A DNA stretch of 64,000 nucleotides from Caldicellulosiruptor saccharolyticus DSM 8903 (GCF_000016545.1 NC_009437.1:1405501-1469500); one strand, 5' to 3'. Positions 26,598-36,177 are shown, counted from the first letter of the stretch. Translations and numbers: made by a program. The notes: generated from the letters alone by a model not told the origin.

Positions 26598-28052
26598 ATG
26601 ATGAGGTCAATGTTTTCGTCAATAACTTCTCTTCGTGCGCACCAGACTAGAATGGATGTTATTGGTGATAATATTGCCAATGTCAATACAGTAGGTTTTA
26701 AATCAAGCAGGGTGACATTTGCATCTGTTTTTGCCTCTGTCATAAAAGCAGCTTCTGCACCTGATACAACCTCTGGCAGGGGCGGTTCAAACCCGATGCA
26801 AATAGGGCTTGGTGTTTCTGTTGCCTCTGTTGATATGAATATGACAAGAGGAAGCCTACAGAGAACAGATAATCCGACAGATTTGGCAATCGAAGGAGAT
26901 GGATTTTTTGTGGTTGGTGGTGATGGGAGGGCACCACGTTTTACAAGAGCAGGAAACTTTAGTTTAGATAAGATGGGAAATTTAGTAACAGCAAATGGGC
27001 TGAATGTACTTGGGTGGATGGCAGACCCTGTTAATAATCAGATTGATACAACAAAAAGTCCTTCAAAGATAAACATATTAGCTTATCCTACTTTGGCACC
27101 TAAAGCAACTGACAAGATTAGTTTTGATGGTAATTTGAGTGCTGATACTGTTGCGTATACAGGGCAGATTGCTAAGTATGAAGACCTACTCAATGTTCCT
27201 GCTGATAGTAAATATTCAATGAGCTTTAAAGTTTATGATTCTCAAGGAAAAGAACATACTCTGCAGCTGATATTTGTCAAAAATGGCAACAATCAATGGG
27301 AATGGTTTGTTGATGCGCCACGAGTGAAGAAAAATATTGGCACTGCAGAGGTATATGCTTATGTTGACGATATGATAGATGCAAACAACAATTATGATGA
27401 GTTTATAGCAAGAGGGACTATAACATTTGGTCAAGCAGGAAAGGTATTTGACGATGAGAATACTCCTAATGTTGAGGGAATACAAATTACAGGCGGGAGA
27501 GTATACGATAGTGCAAATGGAACATTTACAATTAACTTTGTTGGAAATGCAGTTAACCCGATTACATTCAAAGTGAATAGCTCACAATTTGATGTAAATG
27601 ATAATACAAACATAGCATTCTTCTTAAAAAATCTCACACAATTTGGTAATATGGACAGTTCAATCAGAGTTGCTCAGATGACAGGATATTCGGCAGGAAG
27701 CTTGCAAGGTTTTAATATTGATGCAACAGGCAAGATAACAGGAATTTATTCAAACGGTTTAAATCAGCTAATTGGTCAAATTGCAATTGCCACGTTTGCA
27801 AATCCTGCAGGGCTTCAGAGGATAGGTGATAATCTTTATATAAACACTGTAAACTCAGGGGACCCTGAGATAGGGACGCCTGGTTCAGGTTCACGTGGAA
27901 CAATTTCACAGGGTACCTTAGAGATGTCAAATGTTGATTTGGCAAAAGAGTTTACTGACATGATTGTCACACAAAGAGGCTATCAGGCAAATGCGAGAGT
28001 AATCACTGCTTCTGATGAGCTGTTGCAGGATTTGGTCAATATTAAGAGATAA
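26598..28052 (+). CDS. flgE: Flagellar hook protein FlgE
   Basis: 484 aa. It begins MMRSMFSSITSLRAHQTRMDVIGDNIANVNTVGFKSSRV, the hook/rod N-terminal motif. The middle carries the FlgE D1/D2 region (LAIEGDGFFVV; FTRAGNFSLD), and the C-terminus has the MSNVDLAKEFTDMIVTQRGYQANAR motif. It is the hook subunit. The second ATG at 26601 is also possible. It differs from rod protein FlgG by its larger insert and its place after flgD. Confidence 0.93.
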   Translation: MMRSMFSSITSLRAHQTRMDVIGDNIANVNTVGFKSSRVTFASVFASVIKAASAPDTTSGRGGSNPMQIGLGVSVASVDMNMTRGSLQRTDNPTDLAIEGDGFFVVGGDGRAPRFTRAGNFSLDKMGNLVTANGLNVLGWMADPVNNQIDTTKSPSKINILAYPTLAPKATDKISFDGNLSADTVAYTGQIAKYEDLLNVPADSKYSMSFKVYDSQGKEHTLQLIFVKNGNNQWEWFVDAPRVKKNIGTAEVYAYVDDMIDANNNYDEFIARGTITFGQAGKVFDDENTPNVEGIQITGGRVYDSANGTFTINFVGNAVNPITFKVNSSQFDVNDNTNIAFFLKNLTQFGNMDSSIRVAQMTGYSAGSLQGFNIDATGKITGIYSNGLNQLIGQIAIATFANPAGLQRIGDNLYINTVNSGDPEIGTPGSGSRGTISQGTLEMSNVDLAKEFTDMIVTQRGYQANARVITASDELLQDLVNIKR

Positions 28053-28069
28053 AAGAATAGGTAACCAGT

Positions 28070-28120
28070 AAGGGAAGGAGAAAAGGCAAGCAACCAAAAA
28101 AACCTTCTTCTCCTTCCCTT
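28070..28120 (+). other. Strong hairpin between flgE and flbD
   Basis: A perfect 13-bp stem (28070-28082 with 28108-28120) is extended by AAGG/CCTT (28083-28086 with 28103-28106) across one bulged C, loop about 16 nt. Only three T follow, so it is a poor terminator. It may be a leaky terminator, an RNase processing point or an mRNA stabiliser within the operon. Confidence 0.6.
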
Positions 28121-28175
28121 TCAAAGAAGAATATGTATCTTTTTCATTTCAATATCTTCAAGAGGTTGATTATAT

Positions 28176-28403
28176 ATGATAAAATTGAGAAGGATAAACA
28201 ACAAAGAGTTTGTGGTAAATGCCGATTTTATAGAGTTTGTGGAATCTACACCGGACACTGTTATAACTCTTACTAATGGAGTGAAGCTTGTTGTGAAAGA
28301 GTCTGTAGATGAGGTAATTGAAAAGGTTATTGAATATAAAAAGAAGATTTTTGAGGGCGTTATATTCAATATACAACCTATGCAAAAGGAGTATGAGGAA
28401 TGA
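28176..28403 (+). CDS. flbD: FlbD/SwrD family flagellar protein
   Basis: 75 aa. IKLRRINNKEFVVNADFIEFVESTPDTVITLTNG is the conserved FlbD core. In B. subtilis the homologue SwrD raises flagellar torque, probably through stator levels. It has AGAGG 10 nt upstream of ATG. Its stop overlaps the fliL start (ATGA). In many relatives motA and motB follow it, whereas here fliL follows directly. Confidence 0.9.
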   Translation: MIKLRRINNKEFVVNADFIEFVESTPDTVITLTNGVKLVVKESVDEVIEKVIEYKKKIFEGVIFNIQPMQKEYEE

Positions 28404-28873
28404 AAGGCGAAAAGTTAAACTCTATAATTCTAATCTTGCTTGTTGTTCTACTTCTCATGATGATTGGAATGGGTATTGGTTTTTTGAGTGTTATGAAAAA
28501 CTTATCACCAACATCAACCACAGGAAAGGCTGCAGCTACAGTTGAGAAGAAACCTGAGAAAACGTATACATATGATGTCAATGATGGAAAGGCAATAATG
28601 AGCAATCTCCAAGACACTCAAAACAATGCAGGAAGAATAATTAGAGTCACTGTTCAGATTGAGGTTACCGACAAAAAGCTTCCTGAAGAGATGAAGAATA
28701 AAAACATTGTTATTTCAGACATAATTGACAGCGTTTTAAGGAGTAAGACAGCTGATGAGCTATTAGAACCTGAGGGAAAAGAAAAGGTCAGGAAAGAGAT
28801 AAAGGAAAGGTTAAATGAGATATTTAATAACAAAGTATATAATGTTAACTTCGGTGAGTTTATTATCCAGTAA
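28400..28873 (+). CDS. fliL: Flagellar basal body-associated protein FliL
   Basis: 157 aa. It has one N-terminal transmembrane helix (residues ~8-30), then the FliL extracytoplasmic domain (RIIRVTVQIEV; VSDIIDSVLRSKTADEL-like segment; NFGEFIIQ end). FliL rings surround stators and support torque. It overlaps flbD by 4 bp. Confidence 0.9.
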   Translation: MKGEKLNSIILILLVVLLLMMIGMGIGFLSVMKNLSPTSTTGKAAATVEKKPEKTYTYDVNDGKAIMSNLQDTQNNAGRIIRVTVQIEVTDKKLPEEMKNKNIVISDIIDSVLRSKTADELLEPEGKEKVRKEIKERLNEIFNNKVYNVNFGEFIIQ

Positions 28874-28898
28874 AAAAAAGGTGGTGTAGTTACTCAAA

Positions 28899-29888
28899 AT
28901 GGGTGATATACTTTCGCAAAGTGAAATAGATGAACTTTTGCGTTCACTTACCACTGGTGAGCTTTCGCTTGAAGAGATACAAAAACCAAAACAAGAGAGA
29001 AATATCAGGGTATACGATTTTAAAAGACCCAGCAAGTTTGCAAAAGACCATTTGCGAACACTTCAAATAATCTTTGAGAATTATTCAAGAATAGTCACCA
29101 CCTTTTTATCTGGATACTTAAGGACAGTTGTCCAGATGGATGTAATTTCTGTTGAGCAGCTGACTTATTACGAGTTTAGCAATTCGCTTTCCAACCCGGT
29201 TGTTATGGGGATTGTCAACTTTGCACCACTTAAGGGTAGTATTGTGTTTGAAATGTCTCCAGAAATAGCATTTGCAATGATAGATAGAGTGCTTGGCGGA
29301 TTTGGGAAAGGTATTGACAAGATAAGAACGTTTACAGAGATTGAACTTGCTCTAATTGAGAGACTTTTGCAGCAGCTTATAAACTATTTCCAAGAAGCAT
29401 GGGAGAATATCGTAGATTTGCACCCAAAACTTGAAAAAATTGAGACAAATCCTCAGTTTACACAAATTGTCTCACCAAATGAAACTGTTGCGCTTGTGAC
29501 AATTGATATGAAGGTTGGAGAGGTAGAGGGAATGGTGAATATCTGCCTTCCACACATGGTGATAGAGCCTATTATGCCAAGGCTAAGCACAAAATACTGG
29601 TTTTCAACATCTGCAAAGGAGACATCAGAAGAGACAAAAGAGTACTTGCAAAGAAAGATTGAAAAAACAAAGGTTACAATCAGGGCAATTTTGGGAAGGA
29701 CAAAGATTACAGTGAGAGAATTTTTAGAGCTTCAAGTAGGTGATGTAATTAGGCTCGATAGAAGAAAAAATCAGGAGATTGAGGTATTTGTTGGAGATAA
29801 ATTAAAATTCTATGGTGTGCCTGGTCGCAAAGAAGGAAGAGTTGCGATCAAAGTCACAAGGGTAGAAAAGGAGGATGAAAGCAGATGA
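28899..29888 (+). CDS. fliM: Flagellar motor switch protein FliM
   Basis: 329 aa. An N-terminal CheY-P binding peptide (ILSQSEIDELLRSL) is followed by the CheC-like middle domain (NPVVMGIVNFAPLKGSIVFEMSPEIAFAMIDRVLGG) and a C-terminal FliN-like SPOA domain (FLELQVGDVIRLDRR). It is the C-ring component that receives the chemotaxis signal. The stop overlaps fliY by 4 bp (ATGA). Confidence 0.97.
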   Translation: MGDILSQSEIDELLRSLTTGELSLEEIQKPKQERNIRVYDFKRPSKFAKDHLRTLQIIFENYSRIVTTFLSGYLRTVVQMDVISVEQLTYYEFSNSLSNPVVMGIVNFAPLKGSIVFEMSPEIAFAMIDRVLGGFGKGIDKIRTFTEIELALIERLLQQLINYFQEAWENIVDLHPKLEKIETNPQFTQIVSPNETVALVTIDMKVGEVEGMVNICLPHMVIEPIMPRLSTKYWFSTSAKETSEETKEYLQRKIEKTKVTIRAILGRTKITVREFLELQVGDVIRLDRRKNQEIEVFVGDKLKFYGVPGRKEGRVAIKVTRVEKEDESR

Positions 29889-31018
29889 GCGATTTGCTAT
29901 CGCAAGATGAAATAGACGCTCTTTTGCGGGGAATGAGCGAATCATCATTGCATGAGGCTATTTCTGACCAGGACAAAGATGTGCTGGGTGAGATAGGAAA
30001 CATTTCAATGGGCACGGCTGCTACTACTTTGAGTATTCTTTTAAATCAAAAGGTGAGTATAACAACACCTATAGTTAGTGTTTTGAAATGGGATGAGCTT
30101 CCTAAAGAATTTCCTGTACCGTATGTCGCTATAAAGGTTGTGTACAAAGAAGGACTTGATGGGGTTAACCTGCTTGTTTTAAAGAAGGAAGATGTTGAGA
30201 TAATAGCTGACCTTATGATGGGCGGCAGTGGGAGTATTGAATTTTCAGAAGAGCTTTCTGAGCTTCAACTTTCTGCAATACAAGAAGCAATGAACCAGAT
30301 GGTAGGTTCTGCCTCAACATCGCTTTCCTCCATGTTGAATCTAAAGATTGATATAAGTCCACCAGAGGCGTTTGTAATAGACTTTGCACAGAACGCTGAG
30401 GAGATGATTCCTGAGCTAAAAAGTGCTGATGAAATAGTCAAAGTTGCATTTAGAATGACAATTGGAGATTTGATTGACAGTCAGATAATGCAGTTAATTC
30501 CTGTTGACTTTGCAAAGCAGCTTGTAAATGCAATGTTAAATAGCACACTTAGCACATCTTCTGTGCAGGAGAAGAGTGAGCTAAAAACATCTACGCAAGA
30601 ATCTACAAAGACCATTGAGAAAACTGTAAAAAGTGAGCAGTCTAAAAAACAGCAAACAGGGGCTTCTTTACAAAGTTTTCAGCCAAAAAAAGAGGAGAAA
30701 AGCGAAAGAGTATACAATGTGTCACCTGTTCAATTTGAGAGCTTTGATGAGGAAGAAGAGAGAAGGTACCCAGAGAATATTGAGCTAATTTTAGATGTTC
30801 CGCTTGAGATTACTGTTGAGCTTGGTAGAACACAAAAGCTTGTAAGAGAAATTTTGGAGTTTTCAACAGGGTCTATTATTGAGCTTGATAAACTTGCTGG
30901 CGAGCCAGTTGATATTCTTGTAAATGGTAAGGTGATTGCTAAAGGTGAAGTTGTTGTCATTGATGAGAGTTTTGGTGTTCGCATAACTGATATTGTCAAC
31001 CCGTCAAATAGATTATAA
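29885..31018 (+). CDS. fliY: Flagellar motor switch phosphatase FliY
   Basis: 377 aa. The N-terminal peptide LLSQDEIDALLRGM binds CheY-P. A CheC-like domain follows with two E..N phosphatase motifs (LGEIGNISMGTA; IQEAMNQMVGSA). Next come a Ser/Lys/Gln-rich linker (~225-275) and a C-terminal FliN domain (DVPLEITVELGRTQKLVREILEFSTGSIIELDKLAGEP). FliY dephosphorylates CheY-P at the motor and replaces FliN. Confidence 0.96.
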   Translation: MSDLLSQDEIDALLRGMSESSLHEAISDQDKDVLGEIGNISMGTAATTLSILLNQKVSITTPIVSVLKWDELPKEFPVPYVAIKVVYKEGLDGVNLLVLKKEDVEIIADLMMGGSGSIEFSEELSELQLSAIQEAMNQMVGSASTSLSSMLNLKIDISPPEAFVIDFAQNAEEMIPELKSADEIVKVAFRMTIGDLIDSQIMQLIPVDFAKQLVNAMLNSTLSTSSVQEKSELKTSTQESTKTIEKTVKSEQSKKQQTGASLQSFQPKKEEKSERVYNVSPVQFESFDEEEERRYPENIELILDVPLEITVELGRTQKLVREILEFSTGSIIELDKLAGEPVDILVNGKVIAKGEVVVIDESFGVRITDIVNPSNRL

Positions 31019-31087
31019 AATATAAGTAAGCCTTTTTTTCAAAAACCAAACTTTACATTAAAGAACATTAGAAAAGGAGAGAGATTC

Positions 31088-31450
31088 ATGTCGAAAAGGA
31101 TTTTGATAGTTGATGATGCAGCATTTATGAGAATGATGCTCAAAGACATTATAACAAAGAATGGATATGAAGTAGCAGGCGAGGCTGAGAACGGACTTAA
31201 GGCTGTGGAATTGTACAAAGAACTAAAACCAGATTTGGTGATGATGGACATTACAATGCCAGAAATGGACGGGATACAAGCAGTAAGGGAGATAAAAAAG
31301 ATTGACCCACAGGCAAAGATTATAATGTGCTCTGCTATGGGTCAGCAAGCAATGGTTATAGAATCTATTCAAGCGGGTGCGCGTGACTTTATTGTAAAAC
31401 CATTCCAGGCAGAAAGAATTGTTGAGGCTATCAAGAAGGTGCTAGGCTGA
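31088..31450 (+). CDS. cheY: Chemotaxis response regulator CheY
   Basis: 120 aa, a single receiver domain. The acid pocket is DD at residues 9-10, the phospho-acceptor Asp 54 lies in MMDITMPEMDG, Ser/Thr appears in MCSAMGQ, and Lys in FIVKPF. CheA phosphorylates it, and CheY-P binds FliM/FliY. It has AAAAGGAGAG before ATG. It sits between fliY and fliO as in Bacillus. Confidence 0.96.
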   Translation: MSKRILIVDDAAFMRMMLKDIITKNGYEVAGEAENGLKAVELYKELKPDLVMMDITMPEMDGIQAVREIKKIDPQAKIIMCSAMGQQAMVIESIQAGARDFIVKPFQAERIVEAIKKVLG

Positions 31451-31489
31451 TGTACCGGTTTTTTACTTTAAGGTATTGAAGGAGAAAAA

Positions 31490-31888
31490 TTGGTAATGGA
31501 ACTGGTTTTGAGAATAATTGTTTCTTTGTTTGCAATTAGTGTATTGATATATCTTACTTACTTTGTTCTGAAGATTTTTAGCAAAAAGACACTATTTAAG
31601 AAAGGGGAGTTTATAAGAATAGTTGATATACTTCCCCTTTCTTCTGATAGTATGCTTATATTAATAAAAGTTGGGCAAAAGTACATACTTCTTGGTAAGA
31701 CCCAAAGGAGCATCACATTTTTAAAAGAATTTGAAAAGTCAGAATTTCCTGAGGCAGAAGAAGTTTCTGAGGAAGCAAGTTTTAAAAAAATCTTTAATTC
31801 GAAGTTTGAGTCTTCGTTTGGACTAAAAGACAAAGTTTTAAGTCTTTACAATGTGATAAAAGATAAGGACGATGAAGATAAAAGATGA
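31490..31888 (+). CDS. fliO: Flagellar biosynthesis protein FliO (FliZ-like)
   Basis: 132 aa. One N-terminal transmembrane helix (residues ~5-27) is followed by a small soluble domain with the FliO pattern (IRIVDILPLSSDSMLILIKVGQKYILLGKTQRSITFL). FliO assists assembly of the FliP export-gate ring. TTG 31490 has AAGGAG at 5 nt spacing. ATG 31496 is an alternative start. It overlaps fliP by 4 bp (ATGA). Confidence 0.87.
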   Translation: MVMELVLRIIVSLFAISVLIYLTYFVLKIFSKKTLFKKGEFIRIVDILPLSSDSMLILIKVGQKYILLGKTQRSITFLKEFEKSEFPEAEEVSEEASFKKIFNSKFESSFGLKDKVLSLYNVIKDKDDEDKR

Positions 31889-32640
31889 AAAAGAGGCTTC
31901 TTAATATTTTATCGACAGGTTTTATTATTTTGATAATAACTTTTTTCAAAAATGAGATAGCAGCTGCTTCAGCAAGCTTCAGTCTCAATTTAGGCGATAT
32001 GAACAATCCAAGAGATGTGTCTTCAGCCATACAACTTATAATATTCCTCACAATACTCACTTTAGCACCTTCAATTCTCATTATGATGACATCGTTTACC
32101 AGGATATTGATTGTGCTGGGATTTGTAAGAAATGCGTTAGGAACTCAGCAAATGCCACCAAACCAGATTTTAATTGGTCTTGCACTATTTTTGACATTCT
32201 TTATAATGGCGCCTGTAGGAGAGAGGATTTATACACAGAGTTATCTGCCATACATAAAGGGTCAGATTACGTCCCAAGAAGCGCTAAAAAGGGCAGAGGC
32301 ACCAATTAAAGAGTTCATGCTCAAAAATACGCGAAAAAAAGATTTAGATCTTTTTATAAAGCTCAGCAATACAAATCCAACTACAAACGTTAGGAATTTA
32401 CCTTTAAGAGTTGTAATTCCGGCCTTTATTATAAGTGAGCTCAAAAGTGCATTTGAAATGGGGTTTATAATTTATGTGCCATTTTTGATTATTGACATGG
32501 TTGTTGCAAGTATTTTGATGTCTATGGGAATGCTCATGATTCCTCCTGTTATGATTTCTCTGCCGTTCAAGATTTTGCTTTTTATACTCGTTGATGGTTG
32601 GGGACTTGTTGTTGAGTCACTTATTAAAAGTTTCAAATAA
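31885..32640 (+). CDS. fliP: Flagellar type III export gate protein FliP
   Basis: 251 aa with a signal-like N-terminus and about four membrane segments. The conserved features MMTSFTRILIVLGFVRNALGTQQMPPNQILIGLALFLTFFIM and the C-terminal MGMLMIPPVMISLPFKILLFILVDGW are clear. It forms the pentameric core of the export gate with FliQ and FliR. Confidence 0.97.
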   Translation: MKKRLLNILSTGFIILIITFFKNEIAAASASFSLNLGDMNNPRDVSSAIQLIIFLTILTLAPSILIMMTSFTRILIVLGFVRNALGTQQMPPNQILIGLALFLTFFIMAPVGERIYTQSYLPYIKGQITSQEALKRAEAPIKEFMLKNTRKKDLDLFIKLSNTNPTTNVRNLPLRVVIPAFIISELKSAFEMGFIIYVPFLIIDMVVASILMSMGMLMIPPVMISLPFKILLFILVDGWGLVVESLIKSFK

Positions 32641-32663
32641 GAAAAAAGGTGTTGAAAACTGCC

Positions 32664-32933
32664 ATGGATATAGCGGTTGCTTTGGAGATTGCAAGGCAGG
32701 CTATTTTGACGGCATTTTACATTGCGGGACCAATTTTGATTGTGTCTATGATTGTTGGAATTGTTATATCAATTCTGCAGGCAACAACACAGATTAATGA
32801 GCAGACTCTTACTTTTGTTCCAAAACTTATTGCAATTGCTGTTTCGCTTTTAATATTCGGTCACTGGATGCTTACAAAGGCAGTAGAGTTCACAAAATAT
32901 CTTTTGACCAATATAAACCAGTTTGTAAAGTAA
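32664..32933 (+). CDS. fliQ: Flagellar type III export gate protein FliQ
   Basis: 89 aa with two transmembrane helices and the motif ISILQATTQINEQTLTFVPK. ATG 32664 (MDIAVALEIARQAI) gives the normal length. The frame is open to GTG 32649, whose codon lies within the AAGGTG ribosome site. It lies between fliP and fliR. Confidence 0.94.
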   Translation: MDIAVALEIARQAILTAFYIAGPILIVSMIVGIVISILQATTQINEQTLTFVPKLIAIAVSLLIFGHWMLTKAVEFTKYLLTNINQFVK

Positions 32934-32945
32934 AAGGGAAGAAAA

Positions 32946-33728
32946 ATGGAAGGAATTTTTGGCTATTTTTTAAATGGTTCATACATATTTTTTTTAGTAT
33001 TAGCAAGGATGAGTGGAATTTTCATTGCATCGCCTATATTTGGTAGGAGAAACATTCCTGCATATTTTAAGATAGGTTTAGCATTTTTCTTAAGCATTAT
33101 TGTAGTGCTTCTGTACCATTTTGAATATACTGTACCCCAAAACCTTTTAGAATTTATTTTTGTGGTAACAAAGGAGTTTATTGTAGGGATTATAATAGGT
33201 TTTATATCGTATATGATATTTTCTACAATCCTTCTTGCAGGTCAGATTATTGACAATGCAATAGGTTTTGGTATAGCAAATGTAATTGATCCAATGAGTG
33301 AGATTCAGGTGCCTCTTTTAGGGAATTTTCTGTATTTGTACATGCTTGTGATATTCTTTGCAACAGATGCTCACCACACGTTGATAAGGGCAGTTGTATA
33401 TAGTTATAAAGTAGTGCCATTAGGATATTCAAATATTTTACCTAAACTATCACAAAAGTTTATAACATTTTTCATAGAGCTTTTTGTAATTGGGATAGAG
33501 ATAAGCTTGCCAATTTTGATGAGTATGCTAATAGTTGACATAATACTTGGAATATTGTCGAGAGCAGTGCCTCAGATGAATGTATTTATGGTGGGGATAC
33601 CTATTAAAATTGCAATTGGGTTTGTAGTACTTGTTATAGTCCTTCCTATTATGAACAAGATGATATTTGTCTTGCTTGATAAACTGAGTTATTATACCTT
33701 TGATGCCTTGAGAGGGGGCTTTAAGTGA
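32946..33728 (+). CDS. fliR: Flagellar type III export gate protein FliR
   Basis: 260 aa with about six membrane segments. Family features are SGIFIASPIFGRRNIPAYFKIGLAF and VGIIIGFISYMIF, then ILLAGQIIDNAIGFGIANVIDP. It forms part of the FliPQR gate. The stop overlaps flhB by 4 bp (GTGA). Confidence 0.96.
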   Translation: MEGIFGYFLNGSYIFFLVLARMSGIFIASPIFGRRNIPAYFKIGLAFFLSIIVVLLYHFEYTVPQNLLEFIFVVTKEFIVGIIIGFISYMIFSTILLAGQIIDNAIGFGIANVIDPMSEIQVPLLGNFLYLYMLVIFFATDAHHTLIRAVVYSYKVVPLGYSNILPKLSQKFITFFIELFVIGIEISLPILMSMLIVDIILGILSRAVPQMNVFMVGIPIKIAIGFVVLVIVLPIMNKMIFVLLDKLSYYTFDALRGGFK

Positions 33729-34825
33729 GGTTAGTATTTAATATTCAGCTGTTTGCAGACACTGCTACCAAGACAGAAAAGGCAACTCCTCGTAAAAGAC
33801 AAGAAGCGAGAAAGCGTGGAATGGTAGCAAAGAGCAGAGAAGTTACCTCTGCTTTTGCTTTACTTATAAGTGTACTTTTTTTGAAATTTGGATATTCTCT
33901 ATTTGTCCATCCTTTGCAGAGCTATGGCAAATACTTTTTTGGCAATTTGAATTATAATATTGAAGACATAGCTGATGCAAGTAGACTATTTTCAGCGATA
34001 ATTACCATTACATTGAAATTGGTTCTTCCTTTTTGTATTGTCATAATGTTTATGACAGCTTTGGTTGAGTGGGCACAAAGTGGATTTTTAATTACGTCTG
34101 AGTCTTTGAAAGTAAGCTTTCAAAAGATAAATCCAATTGAGGGGTTTAAAAGGATATTTTCAATTAACTCAGTGGTTGAGCTAATAAAGTCAATCCTTAA
34201 GATACTCATAATAGGCTACACAGGTTATTTATCTACAAAGACATTTGCAGGAAAACTACTTGAAATGTATGATATGAGCTTAATTTCAATAGTGAAGTTT
34301 TCTTTTGATTCAACAATAAATCTCATCTTGTGGATGTCGATTATGTTCTTTGGTATTGCAGTTATTGATTTCATTTTCCAAAGACAGCAATATGAGAAAA
34401 AACTCATGATGACTAAGGAAGAGGTCAAGGAAGAGTTTAAGCAAACTGAGGGAAATCCCCAGATAAAGTCAAGAATAAGGGAGAGACAAAGGAGAATTTC
34501 TCTTCAGAGGATGTTCCAGCAGCTTCCCAAAGCAGATGTTGTTATAACAAATCCTACACACTATGCAGTAGCACTCTTGTATGAACCAGAAAAGTTTGAT
34601 GCACCACGGGTTATTGCAAAAGGTAAGGATTACATAGCCCAAAAGATTAAAGAGGAGGCTAAAAAGTACAAGATTGAGATAGTGGAAAACAAAGAACTTG
34701 CACAAAGCCTTTATAATATGTGTGAAGTTGGTGATTTTATTCCGCCTGAGCTTTATCATGCGGTGGCAGAAGTATTAGCATATGTTTACAGTTTAAAGAA
34801 CTATCAGAAGGTGAATATGAGATGA
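33725..34825 (+). CDS. flhB: Flagellar export switch protein FlhB
   Basis: 366 aa. The N-terminal KTEKATPRKRQEARKRG motif is followed by four membrane helices and the autocleaved cytoplasmic domain with the NPTH site (VVITNPTHYAVALLYEP). The switch from hook to filament export depends on this cleavage and FliK. It starts at GTG 33725, overlapping fliR, and overlaps flhA by 4 bp. Confidence 0.97.
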   Translation: MRLVFNIQLFADTATKTEKATPRKRQEARKRGMVAKSREVTSAFALLISVLFLKFGYSLFVHPLQSYGKYFFGNLNYNIEDIADASRLFSAIITITLKLVLPFCIVIMFMTALVEWAQSGFLITSESLKVSFQKINPIEGFKRIFSINSVVELIKSILKILIIGYTGYLSTKTFAGKLLEMYDMSLISIVKFSFDSTINLILWMSIMFFGIAVIDFIFQRQQYEKKLMMTKEEVKEEFKQTEGNPQIKSRIRERQRRISLQRMFQQLPKADVVITNPTHYAVALLYEPEKFDAPRVIAKGKDYIAQKIKEEAKKYKIEIVENKELAQSLYNMCEVGDFIPPELYHAVAEVLAYVYSLKNYQKVNMR

Positions 34826-36165
34826 ATTTTAAAGGTGCTACACTTTCAATATTTGCAATAGTAATAATCTTAGCTATGATACTTCCTATTCCTCCAAGTA
34901 TGCTGGATGTGCTCATAGCTGTGAACCTTGCACTTGCACTTGTTATTTTCCTGAACAGCATAAACATAAAAGAAGCGTTAGATTTTTCTGTATTCCCCTC
35001 CCTTTTATTGTTCACAACACTACTAAGACTTTCTCTAAATATCTCGACAACACGACAAATCCTTACAGGGCAAGGTGAAAATGTAAGAATTGTCTATACT
35101 TTTGGAAACTTTGTCATTGGTGGTAACATTGTAGTTGGTGTTATTATATTTTTCATAATTATCATTATCCAATTCATTGTAATAACCAGAGGAGCTGAAA
35201 GAGTTTCAGAGGTTGCAGCAAGGTTTACACTTGATGCGATGCCAGGAAAACAGATGGCAGTTGATGCTGATTTGAATGCAGGAATTATAACTGAGGAAGA
35301 AGCAAAAATTCGAAGAAGTAAAATACAAAAAGAAGCTGATTTTTATGGAGCGATGGACGGTGCAAGCAAGTTTGTCAAAGGTGATGCGATTGCTGCCATT
35401 TTGATTACATTTATAAACGCACTTGGTGGGCTTATAATTGGTGTTGCAATGAGAGGAGAGGATGTCACAGAAGCTATACAAAAGTACCTTCTACTTTCTG
35501 TCGGCGATGGAATTGCTGCTCAAATACCGGCCCTTTTGATATCAACTGCAACAGGTATTGTGGTTACAAAGGCAGCTGATGAGAGCAAGCTTTCTGATAA
35601 TTTGATCCGTCAGCTTTTTGAGTATCATCCAAGAGTGCTTTACACAGTTGGAGCTATTTTGGCAGTCTTGGCACTTATTCCTACTATGCCAAAGCTCTCT
35701 TTGTTTGTCTTATCTGGCACAATGATATCAATGGGGGTTAGAATGAATTCCAGTTTGAAAAAGATGGTGACAATAGAAGAAGAAAAGAGTGAACAAAAAG
35801 AAGTTGAAGAGTTAAGAAAACCTGAAAATGTGATGAACCTTTTATATGTTGACCCTATTGAGGTTGAGTTTGGGTATGGTATAATTCCTCTTGCAGACAA
35901 AGAACAAGGTGGAGACCTTTTAGAGCGTGTTGTGATGATAAGAAGACAGCTTGCTCTTGAGCTTGGAATAATTGTTCCGACGATTAGACTCAGAGATAAT
36001 ATTTCACTAAAGCCATATGAGTACAGAATAAACATCAAAGGTGTTGAGGTTGCAAGGGCAGAGCTTATGAGCGATAGCCTTCTTGCCATAAACCCAGGAT
36101 TTGTAACAGAAGAAATTGAAGGTATCCCCACAAAAGAACCTGCGTTTGGATTAGATAGTATTTGA
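34822..36165 (+). CDS. flhA: FlhA export gate protein, N-terminal 447 residues (interrupted gene)
   Basis: It covers the whole membrane part (eight helices within residues ~1-310), the conserved FHIPEP-type cytoplasmic loop (GAERVSEVAARFTLDAMPGKQMAVDADLNAG) and the first part of the cytoplasmic domain, to EPAFGLDSI. It then stops at TGA 36163-36165. The frame continues without shift into 36166-36858, and together they give a 678-codon FlhA of normal length. The TGA falls where FlhA proteins have a conserved Trp before IP/IE. FlhA is needed for flagellar protein export, so the gene is probably inactive unless the stop is misread or an error. It overlaps flhB by 4 bp. Confidence 0.93.
   Translation: MNFKGATLSIFAIVIILAMILPIPPSMLDVLIAVNLALALVIFLNSINIKEALDFSVFPSLLLFTTLLRLSLNISTTRQILTGQGENVRIVYTFGNFVIGGNIVVGVIIFFIIIIIQFIVITRGAERVSEVAARFTLDAMPGKQMAVDADLNAGIITEEEAKIRRSKIQKEADFYGAMDGASKFVKGDAIAAILITFINALGGLIIGVAMRGEDVTEAIQKYLLLSVGDGIAAQIPALLISTATGIVVTKAADESKLSDNLIRQLFEYHPRVLYTVGAILAVLALIPTMPKLSLFVLSGTMISMGVRMNSSLKKMVTIEEEKSEQKEVEELRKPENVMNLLYVDPIEVEFGYGIIPLADKEQGGDLLERVVMIRRQLALELGIIVPTIRLRDNISLKPYEYRINIKGVEVARAELMSDSLLAINPGFVTEEIEGIPTKEPAFGLDSI
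36163..36165 (+). other. flhA: In-frame TGA replacing the conserved Trp codon of flhA
   Basis: The codons before and after read GLDSI-TGA-IPSSMKEKAEMAGYTVVD. Typical FlhA has the pattern GLP..W I....R..AE..GYTVVD. A single G to A change of TGG would give this. It is codon 448 of flhA. Confidence 0.85.
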
Positions 36166-36177
36166 ATACCTTCTTCT

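Noticed and set aside
36163..36165. TGA in flhA as a selenocysteine codon
   Set aside because: The family has Trp, not Cys, at this place, and no convincing SECIS-like hairpin follows the codon. No selenocysteine genes are in the window.
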